A stretch of 64,000 nucleotides of DNA from Lutraria lutraria. Taxonomy: Eukaryota; Mollusca; Bivalvia; Venerida; Mactridae. Below are positions 15,650-26,884 of the stretch, piece by piece. Where the stretch lies: assembly GCA_964023205.1 (NCBI GenBank), contig OZ026840.1, positions 29,578,064 through 29,642,063 on the forward strand. Reading direction: 5' to 3'. Position numbers and translations under genes: made by a program. The stretch's first letter is position 1; every line of letters begins with the position of its first letter. The notes under the pieces are model-generated. The model was given only the letters and a program-made list of their open reading frames with translations. It had not been told where the DNA came from and searched no databases.

Positions 15650-15930
15650 TATAATCACCCTCATCATCACTATCATCATCGTTGTATTTAAGATGATAAT
15701 GCGCGCATAGTCATCAGTACGATCATCATCGGCGTCATCATCGCAATCATCATTATAATCAGCATCATCACCTTCAGTAAGATGGTTATCATTAATGTTG
15801 TCTTTGTCATAATCATCATGATAATCAATATGAATCAACATCAACATCTTTCTCTTCTCTGATATCATCTTCATCATAATTATCAACGTCATAATCATCA
15901 TCACCGTCATCAGCATTAACATCAAAATCT
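15650..15930. repeat. Cryptically simple CAT/ATC-rich tract
   Basis: Clusters of CATCATC and related trinucleotides over about 280 bp. They create a minus-strand frame rich in Met, Asp and Ile that I read as low-complexity DNA rather than a gene. Confidence 0.75.
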
Positions 15931-15949
15931 CCAAATAAAGCTTCACTTC

Positions 15950-17199
15950 GCTGCTGAATAAATTCTAAACTGTGTGTCTAAATAGTTGAAGAGGGATTTA
16001 GACGATATAAGCATTATTATGGTTGCACTCACTAATTGTTGACGTATTCTTTCGTGCCTATAAACCACTTATAAGACGCAAATTGCAACAAAAGATTTAA
16101 TTAACTGACGTTTAGTAGAAAACATGAGATGTAAAGACCGTAGTATTATGTTTATCTAAACTCAATTTTAAGTTTCAAATAAAACCAAACTAAACTAATC
16201 GAATCGAAGATCGAATTACCTTCCTTCAAGTAAACAAGCTAATTTTAGACATTCAAAGCATAATATTAATTGTAATTTGATAGACTGTATACGACAATTT
16301 AGACCTTGTCTAATCATAAATAAAAATCTATTTCTAAATGAAAAACACACAATTGGTGTTTTCAACGCTTCGTAACTCAATATTGAAATGAGTTTTTGTC
16401 TCTGAATTGACACGGAAAGGTTCCTTAAGGCATAATTGTATCAGTATTTGACTTTTTTAAATATAAAATGTTGGCTTATTTAAGTCTTACTTGTCAATAT
16501 TGTGAACTTAATCGAAGCAGCCATACGTAAATTTGACATTGGAATCTAGGAATTTCATCGTTAGGTAAGAAGGCGTTTTAAGTTTGTTTAGACGAGGACA
16601 AATATAATATTCTGGGCGGTCTATCTAACCTGTCGTGCAGGAGACCTCTTTGAATACACTTCAGTGATCAGTAGGTTAGGTTGTTGATTTGAACATTTCA
16701 AAGATACGGACAGACGGACGGACAAACAGACGCACGTAGACTGATAGGAAAGGAAAATTTATGAACAATAATCAGTGGTTTCTGCATTTCTAAACAATAA
16801 AGGAGAGGACCATTCTGACACAGTAAAGTATGTTAAAAACGAAATGCAATCTTTCAAATTTATCAAATTATATTTTGATATCATATTATCACTTTATTTT
16901 AATAAATCTTTTCAAATTGATATTATGTAATTCCATTTTATCTTAATTATTTATCACTTCATTATATTTAATCTTATATAATTAATCAGATCATTTCATT
17001 CAATTTTTACTTAATTAGCATTCTGCTGAGTTACCTATTCAAATCAAGGTATGATATATATCATATGTTTTTGAAATGTGTATATTTGTCTGATGCATCT
17101 TCATAAGCATGCTATTTCTGAATCAGCGGGTTTAAAGTCATTTTTGAACGACTTTTCTGTTTCATGTACATGTACATGTACTTACGGCGGCCGGGTCAC
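15950..17199. other. Intergenic, nothing recognised
   Basis: AT-rich. A GACGGACGGAC-type tract lies at 16705-16738. No gene seen. Confidence 0.5.
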
Positions 17200-17300
17200 T
17201 TAACAAGTTCACATTGACTATATTCTAATCAGTGCTAACTTACCCCCCCCCCCCCACAAGGACCCGGCAACTTCTCTACATTTGGAGGAAAATCGTTTCC
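17200..17300 (-). repeat. SINE body fragment
   Basis: Contains a C homopolymer (13-14 C) and CCCGGCAACTTCTCTACATT with GGAGGAAAATCG, the body seen at 5370-5410 and partly at 9780-9820. No tRNA-like head is attached. Minus orientation is inferred from the 5340 copy. Confidence 0.55.
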
Positions 17301-17604
17301 ATATGCAAGAATCGTCTACGTGGTAGAGATGGTCAGCTATTTACCACTGCTATCACGACGATTAAACGTATTTCTATTCTTTAATTATACCCAAAGCGAT
17401 ACATTATGCAATTTAATTTTCATAGAAAACATTTATGAATAATCGATTATTGTTCGTTTTTTGTTACTATGAATTATCTGAAAAGAGCATGTCTCGTAGC
17501 AAGCATGATTCGCGTGAAAACTTAATTAGGGAAATATTTTGTGATGTTTTTGCGAAATTTATCATTTGCTTATTTGAATTGATGTGGTGTTTCTCCTCAA
17601 TTCA

Positions 17605-18018
17605 GTGTGTGTCTCTACTGTTATACTGATATTAGGAAGAAATATATAAAGCGAAATTATTACACACGTTCTAACATGTTTAAATTTATTGAAATGCTAC
17701 GAACTGATAATAATTTTTTTTTAACAAACTTATGTATTTATATCAAATTAGCATTAGCTCACAGGAACTCTTTAACAATAAATATAGAATAGAAATAATG
17801 ATATAGAATTAGATTTGACTTTTTTTTCATTACTTTAATTATTTTTCACCCTCAGTTGTTATATGTATATGTATATTTTCTGTATTGTTCGAATATTATG
17901 TTTCATGTTTTCCTTTTCACCTTTGCGTGATTCGTGTAATTAATATCTGTATTATATTTTGTAATATTTATGATGATGTACTCATGTACAAGTCTAAATA
18001 AAATGTTCTGTTCTGTTC
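17605..18018 (+). mobile_element. 5'-truncated LINE fragment with GTTCT tail
   Basis: Frame 17607-17792 encodes DIRKKYIKRNYYTRSNMFKF followed by IEMLRTDN. It aligns with the C-terminal end of the LINE protein at 33249-33899 (QYIKRYFYIRPSMYKFIELL). After its stop come about 225 nt of UTR, GTACAAGTCTAAATAAAATG and a (GTTCT) tail ending near 18018. This is a dead copy: only the last 60 or so residues and the 3' UTR survive. Confidence 0.75.
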
Positions 18019-18069
18019 TAATCACACAAACTATATAATATACTCGTACATGAAGGCGTACACATTGTT

Positions 18070-18506
18070 TGTTTCTGGTTACATGCTTATTAAAAATAGG
18101 GTTGGTAGGTGGGGAATCAGTTTTACTATACATAGTTCCCACATCTACAATATTTACATCCCTTGGTGGCCATCTTATTTGGCAAATTGTTAGAAGATAT
18201 ATATGTTTTTGTTTTGATAATTCAACACCCGATGTGCATATGGCATTAACAACTTCATGATTAAATTATTTTTTATAAAATGAGTTATTTAATAACCAAT
18301 TTTCAGATTTTTTCTATTGAGCGCATAAGAGATTTGCCTTGCAAGATGGCCGCCATGGGAAGTAAATATTGTAGATGTGGGAACTATGTATTCTTACAAC
18401 GTGCGGAACGGTTAGACAGTGAGACAGATGATGTACTTTTACTCGAGCCTGATAAAACAGTTTAGCGTCAAGAGTAAAATATGGGTTGATCGGGTAACCA
18501 GAGACT
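18070..18506. repeat. Foldback element with 48-bp inner arms
   Basis: Inner arms 18129-18176 and 18343-18390 are inverted copies differing at 3 of 48 positions (core TAGTTCCCACATCTACAATA). The outer ends (GTTTCTGGTTAC near 18071 and GGGTAACCAGAGAC to 18506) match the element at 5851-6192. Short open frames here are by-products of the palindrome. Confidence 0.75.
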
Positions 18507-19043
18507 AACATGTTTATGCCTATCAATAACAGTTCAGATCCAGTATAGATCTAAAATAGAACTTTTATAGGAATTATATTTTGACTTAATAGCAAAAGTA
18601 AATTACTCATCTTAAGAGTTATAATTTTAATAGATGCCAACACTCATCCGTTCACTGCCTCGGTGAGATCTATTCACTTATGAAGTTTCATGTTACTTCC
18701 TCTAATATAGTTTGAGTTATGAGCTACATTAATTAAGGTTTTTGCACGACACACACGAAGACGCCAACGGCGCAGTAATCACAATCACTCGTCGTTTGCT
18801 TCGAAAACAGACGAGCTAAAAATAATAAAAAATACGTATTGGTATCATGCTTTGGCCAGTCGAAATATGGACGATTGTGGTCCTCTTTGCTTATGGTTCA
18901 CCTTTTAAAGAGTAATAAATTTCCTTATAGAACTGATCGGAATTATAATTTTCCGCTTACAATAAAACGAGATCATTAGTAATTATAGATAAAAGATTAC
19001 ATGCTTAACACTATACTTTTCCTGAAATATCTAGCCATGCTTT

Positions 19044-19221
19044 CAGGGTTCTCAATAACAGCAGGCTGCAGGCCAATTCAGCCGCTGAGAAATGTGTTTG
19101 GGCCTGCTAGGAATCTCAAAAGTTCAGAAAATATTGCTAGAAAATGCCCAGACCCCCCCCCCTAGCAGGCCTGTTAGTTTAGCTTTTGGGCCTGTTGGCC
19201 ACAAACTTATTGAGAACGCTG
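19044..19221. mobile_element. hAT-like MITE
   Basis: The termini CAGGGTTCTCAATAA and TTATTGAGAACGCTG are inverted copies of the CAG-G-TTCTCAA type known from hAT elements. A 178-bp interior contains GGCCTG repeats and a C homopolymer. I could not find an intact 8-bp target duplication, so the copy is probably old. Confidence 0.7.
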
Positions 19222-20029
19222 GCTATACAAAAAATAGTATTGCCCAATTGTCATCATTTCATTGGTAGTTGTCTTGTTTCACGACACATTTTCAATTTTC
19301 TAAGAGTTAAGATCCTAAGTTGTAATACCTGGACGCTATAAAACATTCTCAAGTTAAGAAAATGCATGCAAACCTAAAAACGAATGGTCTGGTATCATGG
19401 TTGGCCAATTTTCAGAGATTTGGATGCTCTTAATAATTATCATACAGATCAATGTGTACAAAATAATGCAAATTTAACGTCGATCAAAGAATGAATTTAT
19501 TTTTTGTTAAAAATACGTATACAAATTTCATTATGTCATACCGTTAAAACTGATTAGAATTTTAAAACATCGAATAATCTGACTATATTTTTTTCGGATT
19601 TTTACACGAAGGTCTTCTCTTTAGAACTGAAATTTTATCCTCAATCAAAATATTCTTTTCAATATATCTTGATATATTGACACCTGCTTATCTCACTTGA
19701 TCTAATAATTCCATTATTTCTTTTGTAAGATATCGAAAATGAAAAAATAAATAGTTTAAAAGATACACCATGTGTTCGTAACCAGCAATACTTTTCACCT
19801 TGTAAATACATTTTTGACGGTTATTCGGTAAAAGCGATTTTAGATATTGAATATTGAAAGTAATAAAAAAGCTTTGATATTTTAAAATACCGCCTAATTA
19901 ACATATTTTACCGCTTACATCATTGTAAAAAGTTTATGATTTTAGTTTTGATAGACATGAAATGATACTACTTTTCAGTATAGGGTCATACAAAATTCCC
20001 CTTAAACTTGTAAATATATACAATGTAAC
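19222..20029. other. Intergenic, nothing recognised
   Basis: Very AT-rich, with stops in all frames. No feature supported. Confidence 0.55.
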
Positions 20030-20750
20030 CTCTCTACAACAGTCACCAATGGGAAATACTAAAATGGCTGTTATGAGGAGGTGGCTGTTGTTGAGAGAGT
20101 GAAACTATAATAAAACGTCAATCTGGGTTGCTAGTATATTTGCTGTTCCAGTGAGGTGGCTGTTGTTGAGAGAGTGAAAAAAGAGTAAAACGTCAATTTG
20201 GGTTGCTAGTATGTTTGCTGTTCCAAGGAGGTGGCTGTTGTTGAGAGAGTGAAAATATAGTAAAACGTCATTTTTTGGTCGCTAGTATTCTGGCTGTTGC
20301 AGGGAGGTGGCTGTTGTTGAGAGAGTGAAAATATAGTAAAACGTCATTTTTTGGTCGCTAGTATTCTGGCTGTTGCAGGGAGGTGGCTGTTGTTGAGAGA
20401 GTGAAAATATAGTAAAACGTCATTTTTTGGTCGCTAGTATTCTGGCTGTTGCAGGGAGGTGGCTGTTGTTGAGAGAGTGAAAATATAGTAAAACGTCATT
20501 TTTTGGTCGCTAGTATTCTGGCTGTTGCAGGGAGGTGGCTGTTGTTGAGAGAGTGAACATATAGTAAAACGTCATTTTTTTGTCGCTAGTATTCTGGCTG
20601 TTGCAGGGAGGTGGATGTTGTTGAGAGAGTGAAAATATAGTAAAACGTCATTTTTTGGTCGCTAGTATTCTGGCTGTTGCAGGGAGGTGGATGTTGTTGA
20701 GAGAGTGAAAATATAGTAAAACGTCATTTTTGGTCGCTAGTATTTTTTTT
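20030..20750. repeat. Minisatellite, period 75-76 bp, about nine copies
   Basis: The block GTGGCTGTTGTTGAGAGAGT starts at 20081, 20156, 20231, 20307, 20383, 20459 and 20535, with two more slightly changed copies near 20611 and 20687. The first two periods are 75 bp, later ones 76. The 5' edge holds AACCTCTCTACAACAGTCAC, roughly the inverse of the repeated block, so the array may have grown out of one end of an inverted-repeat transposon. Confidence 0.9.
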
Positions 20751-21179
20751 TGTTGCTCGGTGGTGACTACTATTGCTACTACTCGTACATGTACACAGTA
20801 TGGAAATTGATCATAACCGAGTTTCATTGTAACCCATATAATATTTGTGTGTCTTAACAGTACATCAGAAATGCGTATAATGCGATTTTATTAACCTATC
20901 AAAGTTGAATAAACTACAGTCGATAGTTTTCGTTTATTTCATCGTTATCGTTTGTTCCATTCTGCATGTTTATGTAATACTTGCACATTCGGAAACAGGC
21001 ATGATGAAAACTATCGTATAACTCTCGAAAGTAATCGAACCTCACCGAAGCTAAAAATAATTGTCATGTCTGAATAACATAATAATTTCTAATAAAAATG
21101 TTTCTATCAAACATCACTGTGTGATCACTTCAGTTTTAAGACAGCCCTCACTTTTACAACAGAAATATGAGGAGGAAAA

Positions 21180-21262
21180 TAATGATTCCGATACGGAGCT
21201 TGAATCCACGACCTTCAGCTTTCAAGTCAAATCAAGCTCAACAAATTGAGCATACCGACTAG
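21180..21262 (-). repeat. tRNA-derived SINE remnant, minus strand
   Basis: On the minus strand, CGGTATGCTCAATTTGTTGA resembles an A box, and at tRNA spacing comes GTCGTGGATTCAAGCTCCG (B-box region). Degenerate. Confidence 0.5.
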
Positions 21263-21434
21263 ATACTATCAATGTATCTATTACCAATACTATAATACAA
21301 TACTGCTAGATTACCATAGTATATTTTCTAGCGAGTTTTCAATTATTATGCATTCTTTTTGTCAACAACAAAATGATACTAAGTCGTTTTACTTCTTCAG
21401 ATTTTGATGCGAGTGGATTTCTCACAGACTTAAA

Positions 21435-22208
21435 ATGGATACAGGTCGGGTAGGCGCTTGTCATAGGCTGGAAATTAAACGCAGGAAGTTTCTTATTGTC
21501 ATCAATGACGTAGTGAAGAACAAAAGTGACGTATATTCTGAGTATTTAACTCACTCCAACGCAGAAGCCGAACTAAACTTTGAGAAATCTAAAATGTTTG
21601 TCCGGCGGGCGCTCGTTCGGCAGAAGGTGCTTCAACAGTGCATGAAAATGAAACGCCTACAGACCGATACTAATCGGGCAGTGTTCGGAAGATATGGCGG
21701 AAAAACGATCGAATCATTTGGAAGAGATATAGAAAGTTTTATAGCTTATAACCATCCGAAGATGAGACGACAACGATATTTGCAGAAACTTTTGAACGAA
21801 AGCTTTGACAAAGGCGTTATCTTAAAACCAACAGTCGTAGAAGACCGTGTAGCGAGCTGGATGGAAAGGTCGTACACTAAACATAAATTGAAAAAGGCCA
21901 AACGGGAGAAGACTAATTTAGAACCGATAAAGGAAAATCGTCAAAGATCAATCGACAGACGCTCACAAATTCCCAGACTTCCGGTTTTGAGTAATCCATT
22001 CTATACAGGAAAAAGAGAACCGGAAGTGGAAGAAGAAGAAGAACAGAAGACAGCAGATGTTGAAATTCTGAAGATAAGTAATGACTTAGAAAACGTGGAA
22101 CTTAATGACAGTGTTAATGAGGACAAGGTGGAAAAAAAGGCCAATGGAAAAAGGGCGACTTTAGTTTTGCCACCAATTAAGACAACACGAGCAATGGTTT
22201 CCACATAA
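21435..22208 (+). CDS. Uncharacterised basic 257-residue protein
   Basis: I do not recognise this family. The frame is 257 codons without introns, with an in-frame TGA about 30 nt upstream, so the ATG at 21435 is the first possible start. A strong acceptor (TTTTACTTCTTCAG, ending near 21400) suggests a spliced 5' UTR. The N-terminal two-thirds is Lys/Arg-rich and probably helical: FVRRALVRQKVLQQCMKMKR at about residues 55-74 and KHKLKKAKREK at about 149-159. Residues 198-204 are an acidic run (EVEEEEE), followed by a charged tail ending PPIKTTRAMVST. No signal peptide or membrane segment is seen, so it is likely cytoplasmic or nuclear. AATAAA follows 190 nt after the stop. Length, codon pattern and processing signals favour a real gene; a retrocopy is the alternative. 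It lies just left of the relic array unit but has no counterpart inside the array units. Confidence 0.75.
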   Translation: MDTGRVGACHRLEIKRRKFLIVINDVVKNKSDVYSEYLTHSNAEAELNFEKSKMFVRRALVRQKVLQQCMKMKRLQTDTNRAVFGRYGGKTIESFGRDIESFIAYNHPKMRRQRYLQKLLNESFDKGVILKPTVVEDRVASWMERSYTKHKLKKAKREKTNLEPIKENRQRSIDRRSQIPRLPVLSNPFYTGKREPEVEEEEEQKTADVEILKISNDLENVELNDSVNEDKVEKKANGKRATLVLPPIKTTRAMVST

Positions 22209-22399
22209 CGTGATCAAACTTATGCATTCGTTACATTCTAAATTCCTCAGTCCTTTTATTTTCGTGTACGTTTATTTGTATTTAACTGCACATATTAATA
22301 TTTGTATCTAAAGTCCCATCAACTATTTGGTAGTAAAATTAAAGTAGGTCTTATTTTACCTAGATTGATGTCTTATCAGTGAAATTGACTTTTACTTTC

Positions 22400-22405
22400 A
22401 ATAAA
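22400..22405 (+). terminator. Poly(A) signal of the 257-residue gene
   Basis: AATAAA about 190 nt after the stop at 22208. Confidence 0.6.
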
Positions 22406-23120
22406 AATATTTCAAATTTTCTTTTTAATTACGAAATGCATACGGAAATGTAGCACAGTATTTTTTTAATGATATTTCAAAAATAAGAAAAAATATCTTG
22501 CAACATTTTTACGAGATGTGACAAGTACATGTAAAGCATTATGTAAATATTATTTTAGAGCTAATAAGATATATTTCTTATATTTTACAATCATATTAGC
22601 TATTGTTCTGTATTACTAAATTCAAAGAAGCTAATTGGCCTTCAAAGATCTAATCTCATTGTTCATTTTCTAATAAATAATTCTTAACAAATAGCGTGTT
22701 GATCATTAATATGTAAGTGATGCGACGAGAATAAACCACAGTCTAATAAATCTTATCATTTGACTGTTTAAAATTTATGATATTAATGTTTGTACTCGTG
22801 AGCCTTCACGATTTTGACAATCTCATTCAGCCATAAATGAAACACATAAATTGCAATTGAAACTTTTCCTCAAGCAAAAGTTAAACACTATAATTATTAA
22901 TCAAATCGAACATTTTAATTTCTGAATTTTACGAGAATACGACCACAATTAAATAATCCCTTTTCAGACGAAAATTGAAACAGTCGTAATTGTCTCCCTT
23001 CGACAGTGTTCAATATTTTATAACTGTGCAGCGTGTAGCCTGTGTTTAATATCACAATACCTCCACTTATTCATAATCAAAGCATTTTGACCGTTCAATA
23101 GTTTCTATATTAGCACAAAG

Positions 23121-23186
23121 ACTGTCTGCTTAGCTCAAAGTATATCATGTTCGTGTTACAAACTTTTGAGCCGGGTCGGACGTATG
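23121..23186 (+). repeat. tRNA-Val-like relic, unit 0
   Basis: CTGCTTAGCTCAAAGTATAT, then CATGTTCGTGTTACAAAC. Equivalent to the relics in units 1-5. Here the A box is better kept (TTAGCTCAAAG) and the B box is lost. Confidence 0.55.
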
Positions 23187-23807
23187 TTGTCAAAGAAAAT
23201 TTAGTGTTGACAACTTGACATTGCATCCACCAACCCCACTGCAGATCATTCATGTTGTAAACAAGGTTACTTCTGGTCAATAACCGCAGAATTTTTATTT
23301 GGTTGTCTGTCCGTAACCGAAGTACACCGAAGAGGCCTTACATTTAAAGCAGACGATTTCTTTCGATTTGCGTGACACAAGAAAAAATACAATCAACCCC
23401 TATATATGTTCGTATTTAGACCACACACGTGTTTAATATTTTAATTGCAAATCTTGGGTACTCCGTTCGAATATGATTACAAAAGCTACTATAATTATGC
23501 AAAAACGCGTGCAATCAACTTTAAATAAATTTATTTCTTCATACTTGATTGCAGGAACTCCTATTCATTAATAAGCGAATTTGTATATCCATTATGTCAA
23601 GCTTTGCTTATCTATGCATTAAACCATATAACAATGCGCATATGTCTTTTAGAAATGTGCAAGAATCCAAGAAGTTTGGCAAGAATTATCTCCCTTAGTT
23701 TACACGATAATTAAGAATGCACAGTTAATTGGATTGTTTCACTTTATTGAAATAAACTAGTAAACCTTTGACCACTGTAATCGGTATTGAATAGAAGTAC
23801 AGTAAAA

Positions 23808-23950
23808 CTCGCTTATAACGAAATGCCAGGGGGTATAAAAATTATTTCGCTGTAACCGAGTTTTCATTGTAACCGAGCACACGCTTATAGTAAATTTCAC
23901 TGTAAGTTGCTCACATATAACGAACTTCGTTATAACCTGTATCGGAGGTA
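23808..23950. mobile_element. Short element with CAGTAAAACTCGCTTATAACGA terminus
   Basis: TACAGTAAAACTCGCTTATA and AACGAA at the left face CGAACTTCGTTATAACC at the right, with CTGTAACCGAG repeats between. This resembles pogo/Tigger-type non-autonomous elements. A scrap of the family (ACCGAGTTTCATTGTAACC) lies at 20818. It is absent at the corresponding place in units 1-4, so it inserted after the split. Confidence 0.6.
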
Positions 23951-24450
23951 TAATTCTTCTAGATCTATGTAAATATATGTCATGCAATAAATGAATAGAA
24001 AACCTTGATGCATAATGTATTTAATTGGAATAAATAAATGTATTGCATTAATAAATCAAAGTAATGCATTTGGATAAAACCTGACAAAATTGTAATTACC
24101 ATTTTTGATACAAACGCATCATCTGCAGTCCCCACAGAATATTAATAAGAGATCATTATATTTCAATCAAATTCTTAGACGTTGATTAAGTATGTTTGTG
24201 AACATGATGATATGTAATTATGATGGAGGAAAGTTATCAATCAAACCCGTTCTTTGGAAAAGAAACGAACACGGACAGCTATTGAATAACCATAATACAA
24301 TGTCACGTAATTACAAGGCCATAAACATAATTGTTCGTCCAGTTGTACGATCAGCAGTATAGGTTTGACCTCAGTCCTGAAGTTTCTTGCAGCAAAATCA
24401 AAAGTACGAACATAGTTGAGGACGAATCTCAATAGTTCGAAATTAATTTT

Positions 24451-25871
24451 TGGGACAAAAAAGAACACAATTCTATATTGAGAACAGTTACTTCCTATTC
24501 TACGAAAGTTCAGCTTTCCATAGGCGTCACTCGCTCTGCTCGCATAGACTTTGATGCGGACCAAAGAACTACGTTTTTCTACATCCGCCATATAATTGTT
24601 AAACTAGTTCCCGTTCCATTATGCATTGCAAGCATATGTAAGTTCAGTTACCACGAGTACTGTCAGTACTTTGATTTGATGAAGTAAGCGTAAACCTAAC
24701 TATTTTCCAGCAACGTTTACTGGGCACAGACGAATGAGTTTATGGCGATGCAAATCATGATATTGTCTAGCAGGATTCCAGTCTGGACATCAAACTAGTC
24801 AAACTACCCGCAGCGGTTACCTCCCTTGATCAGTACATTAGTAGTTATAGTAGCAAAGCGTGACGTAACCGGTGTGAGAAGTTTGCTAACCGTCATTCGC
24901 CCGTGTTTTTTAACTCCGCGTCAGATTAACTTCTGATACTCGTGATTACGTTATTATTCATTTATCGAAAGTATTCGTATTTATTTAAATGTATTGCATA
25001 ATCATTTGTTGGCATGACTAATAAAATATTTGAAGATCTAAGCAAAGTTTGATGAATAAACTAACCATTGAAAATGACTTTGCTTTTAATTGATATCACG
25101 ATACAAAAATGATAAATCTAAAGCACTGTGACAGAACCTAAATATAAAATTCACCACACTATGCTATAAGCTATACGCTACAGTGTCACTTACAATAGTA
25201 TAAATCATTATAATTTACGTGCATGCGATTATTATTATTAAAACGACAACGCATGCGTATTTTAACCAAACATGTTAATGAAAGCGCACCTCAAACACAT
25301 TAATAATTTTTTATCTTCATATTTTCAATCTTTACGCAGTATATTAGGAGATTTGTTTTATTACCAATGGAAGGTGATCCAATTACCACTCCATCGTGTG
25401 AAATAAAACGTGTACTTGCGGCAGTATAGCGATCAGTTTCAATTTGCTAAATGCAATGCTCATGAATACAGACAAAAAGAGGATATATAGAAAAACACGT
25501 ACAAATAATTTCACGATTTCAAAACTAACCATATCCAAAACCAATCAACACATAGGTATATACAAAGAATGAAGGACAATATACCACTTTCCGAGGGGTA
25601 CCGCATGAATACATTCTGGTGTTTGCCTCGGTGTTTAAAGAGGGCATAACTACAAAGACGCGTCAGAACATTACAGTAATGAAAGCTAACAAGAAGTCTC
25701 AGTAGGGACACCTGTAAATACTAGTACCTATTTCGTTGATATTCGATATATAGAGATACAGAAGGCAGTTCATCTAAATTAAGTTTAGTTTATTTGTCGT
25801 TTAAAACTGCCAAATCGACGGCTATGACCATTTCAGAGTCGCACCATAGAGAGACAGAGAGAGGGGGGAGG

Positions 25872-25934
<63 letters not shown>

Positions 25935-26418
25935 AGATAGACGGGGGGGGGGGGGGTAAGGAGAACTAGGTATTTGTATCACTACTATTATTTCGAATAG
26001 TTTGCCTCTTCTCTAGCTTACCCGGTGTAATGCAGCGATACTGACCTAACCCGTTTCTTGTTATTTTCTAAATGGGGACACTCAGAAATATCGGAAGGCG
26101 GAGTTGAGATTCGATACCACTAGGCCATCGATCCACTCTAATTAATCTAAAACGTGAAAGTTAAACAGTTTAATTACAAATTTTATTTTTGTCCCACGTA
26201 CATATTAGTCAATGAAAGAAATGAGCACGCCATTAATTTTAAACTATTGGCACACATATATTTTTCATAAAATTTATAACATATTTGATATAATACCATT
26301 AAATAAAAGTATTTTCCGGACTAAGAAATGTCTATCTTTAATCTGGAGTTCAGGTCCCGACTTACAGATAACTCACAGCTAAGACGGCGATTTTCAAACT
26401 TAAACATCTCGCTAATAA
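24451..26418. other. Non-coding, with GA microsatellite, poly-G and a SINE fragment
   Basis: No gene is seen. At 25850-25932 there is an interrupted (GA)n microsatellite, and at 25944-25957 a G homopolymer of about 14. At 26070-26135 on the minus strand is a copy of the SINE body at 14955. Otherwise AT-rich DNA. Confidence 0.6.
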
Positions 26419-26884
26419 ATAACCCTGTCACACTATGCCGCGTTTCCACTGCGTTAGCTCGGCGTTGTTTAATTTTCCAGAACGCCATGAGATCGCAAGA
26501 AAAATCTGAAATATTTTTGTGAAAATAGAGATGTCACTGCGTCCTTATAGCTACTAAGGCGTTGCTACGGAGCTCACGTGGCGTTCCATCGTTCCAAAAG
26601 GCCAACGACAGCCATAGCATTCTCACGGCGATCTGTGGTGTTATAGGAGATCTTACTGCGCTGCTAGGGCGACCTTACGGCGATCCCAAAGCTTTCTAAC
26701 TAATACGCCGAGCGACGGCGCTTGTTTTGTGCATGCTCAAAGTGCGCGCCGTCTCTCGGCGTTCCATGCTATCCAAACGCGTCTACTGGAGATGCCACGG
26801 CGTTGCTGCGCCTCTGCGTTCTGCATTTTTCTTTGACGCCGTGGGATCGCCGTGAGAACGCGGCCCTAGTGTGACAGGGCTTTA
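26419..26884. mobile_element. 465-bp MITE with CCCTGTCACACTA termini
   Basis: The left end AACCCTGTCACACTATGCCG (with CGTT following) is inverted at the right end, CGCGGCCCTAGTGTGACAGG. The GC-rich interior repeats ACGGCGATC and GGCGTT motifs, quite unlike the AT-rich surroundings. No transposase. Part of the interior is open by chance only. Confidence 0.85.

Larger units (their letters stand above)
22610..24450 (+). repeat. Relic of an array unit (unit 0), gene-less 3' part
   Basis: Collinear with the 3' flank of the array units (about 34700-37250 in unit 1). Matches in order include CTTCAAAGATCTAATC, AATGTTTGTACTCGTGAGCC, ATCATGTTCGTGTTACAAAC, ATTACAAAAGCTACTATAA, AAACCTGACAAAATT and CAGAATATTAAT, then TTCTTAGACGTTGATTAA and GGAAAAGAAACGAA. 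Divergence is much greater than between units 2-5. The part that would hold the Gly-rich gene is absent, and the 257-residue gene lies there instead. This marks the old left edge of the tandem array. Confidence 0.8.

Noticed and set aside
15623..15946. 107-codon minus-strand frame rich in Met, Asp and Ile
   Set aside because: Produced by CAT/ATC simple sequence.
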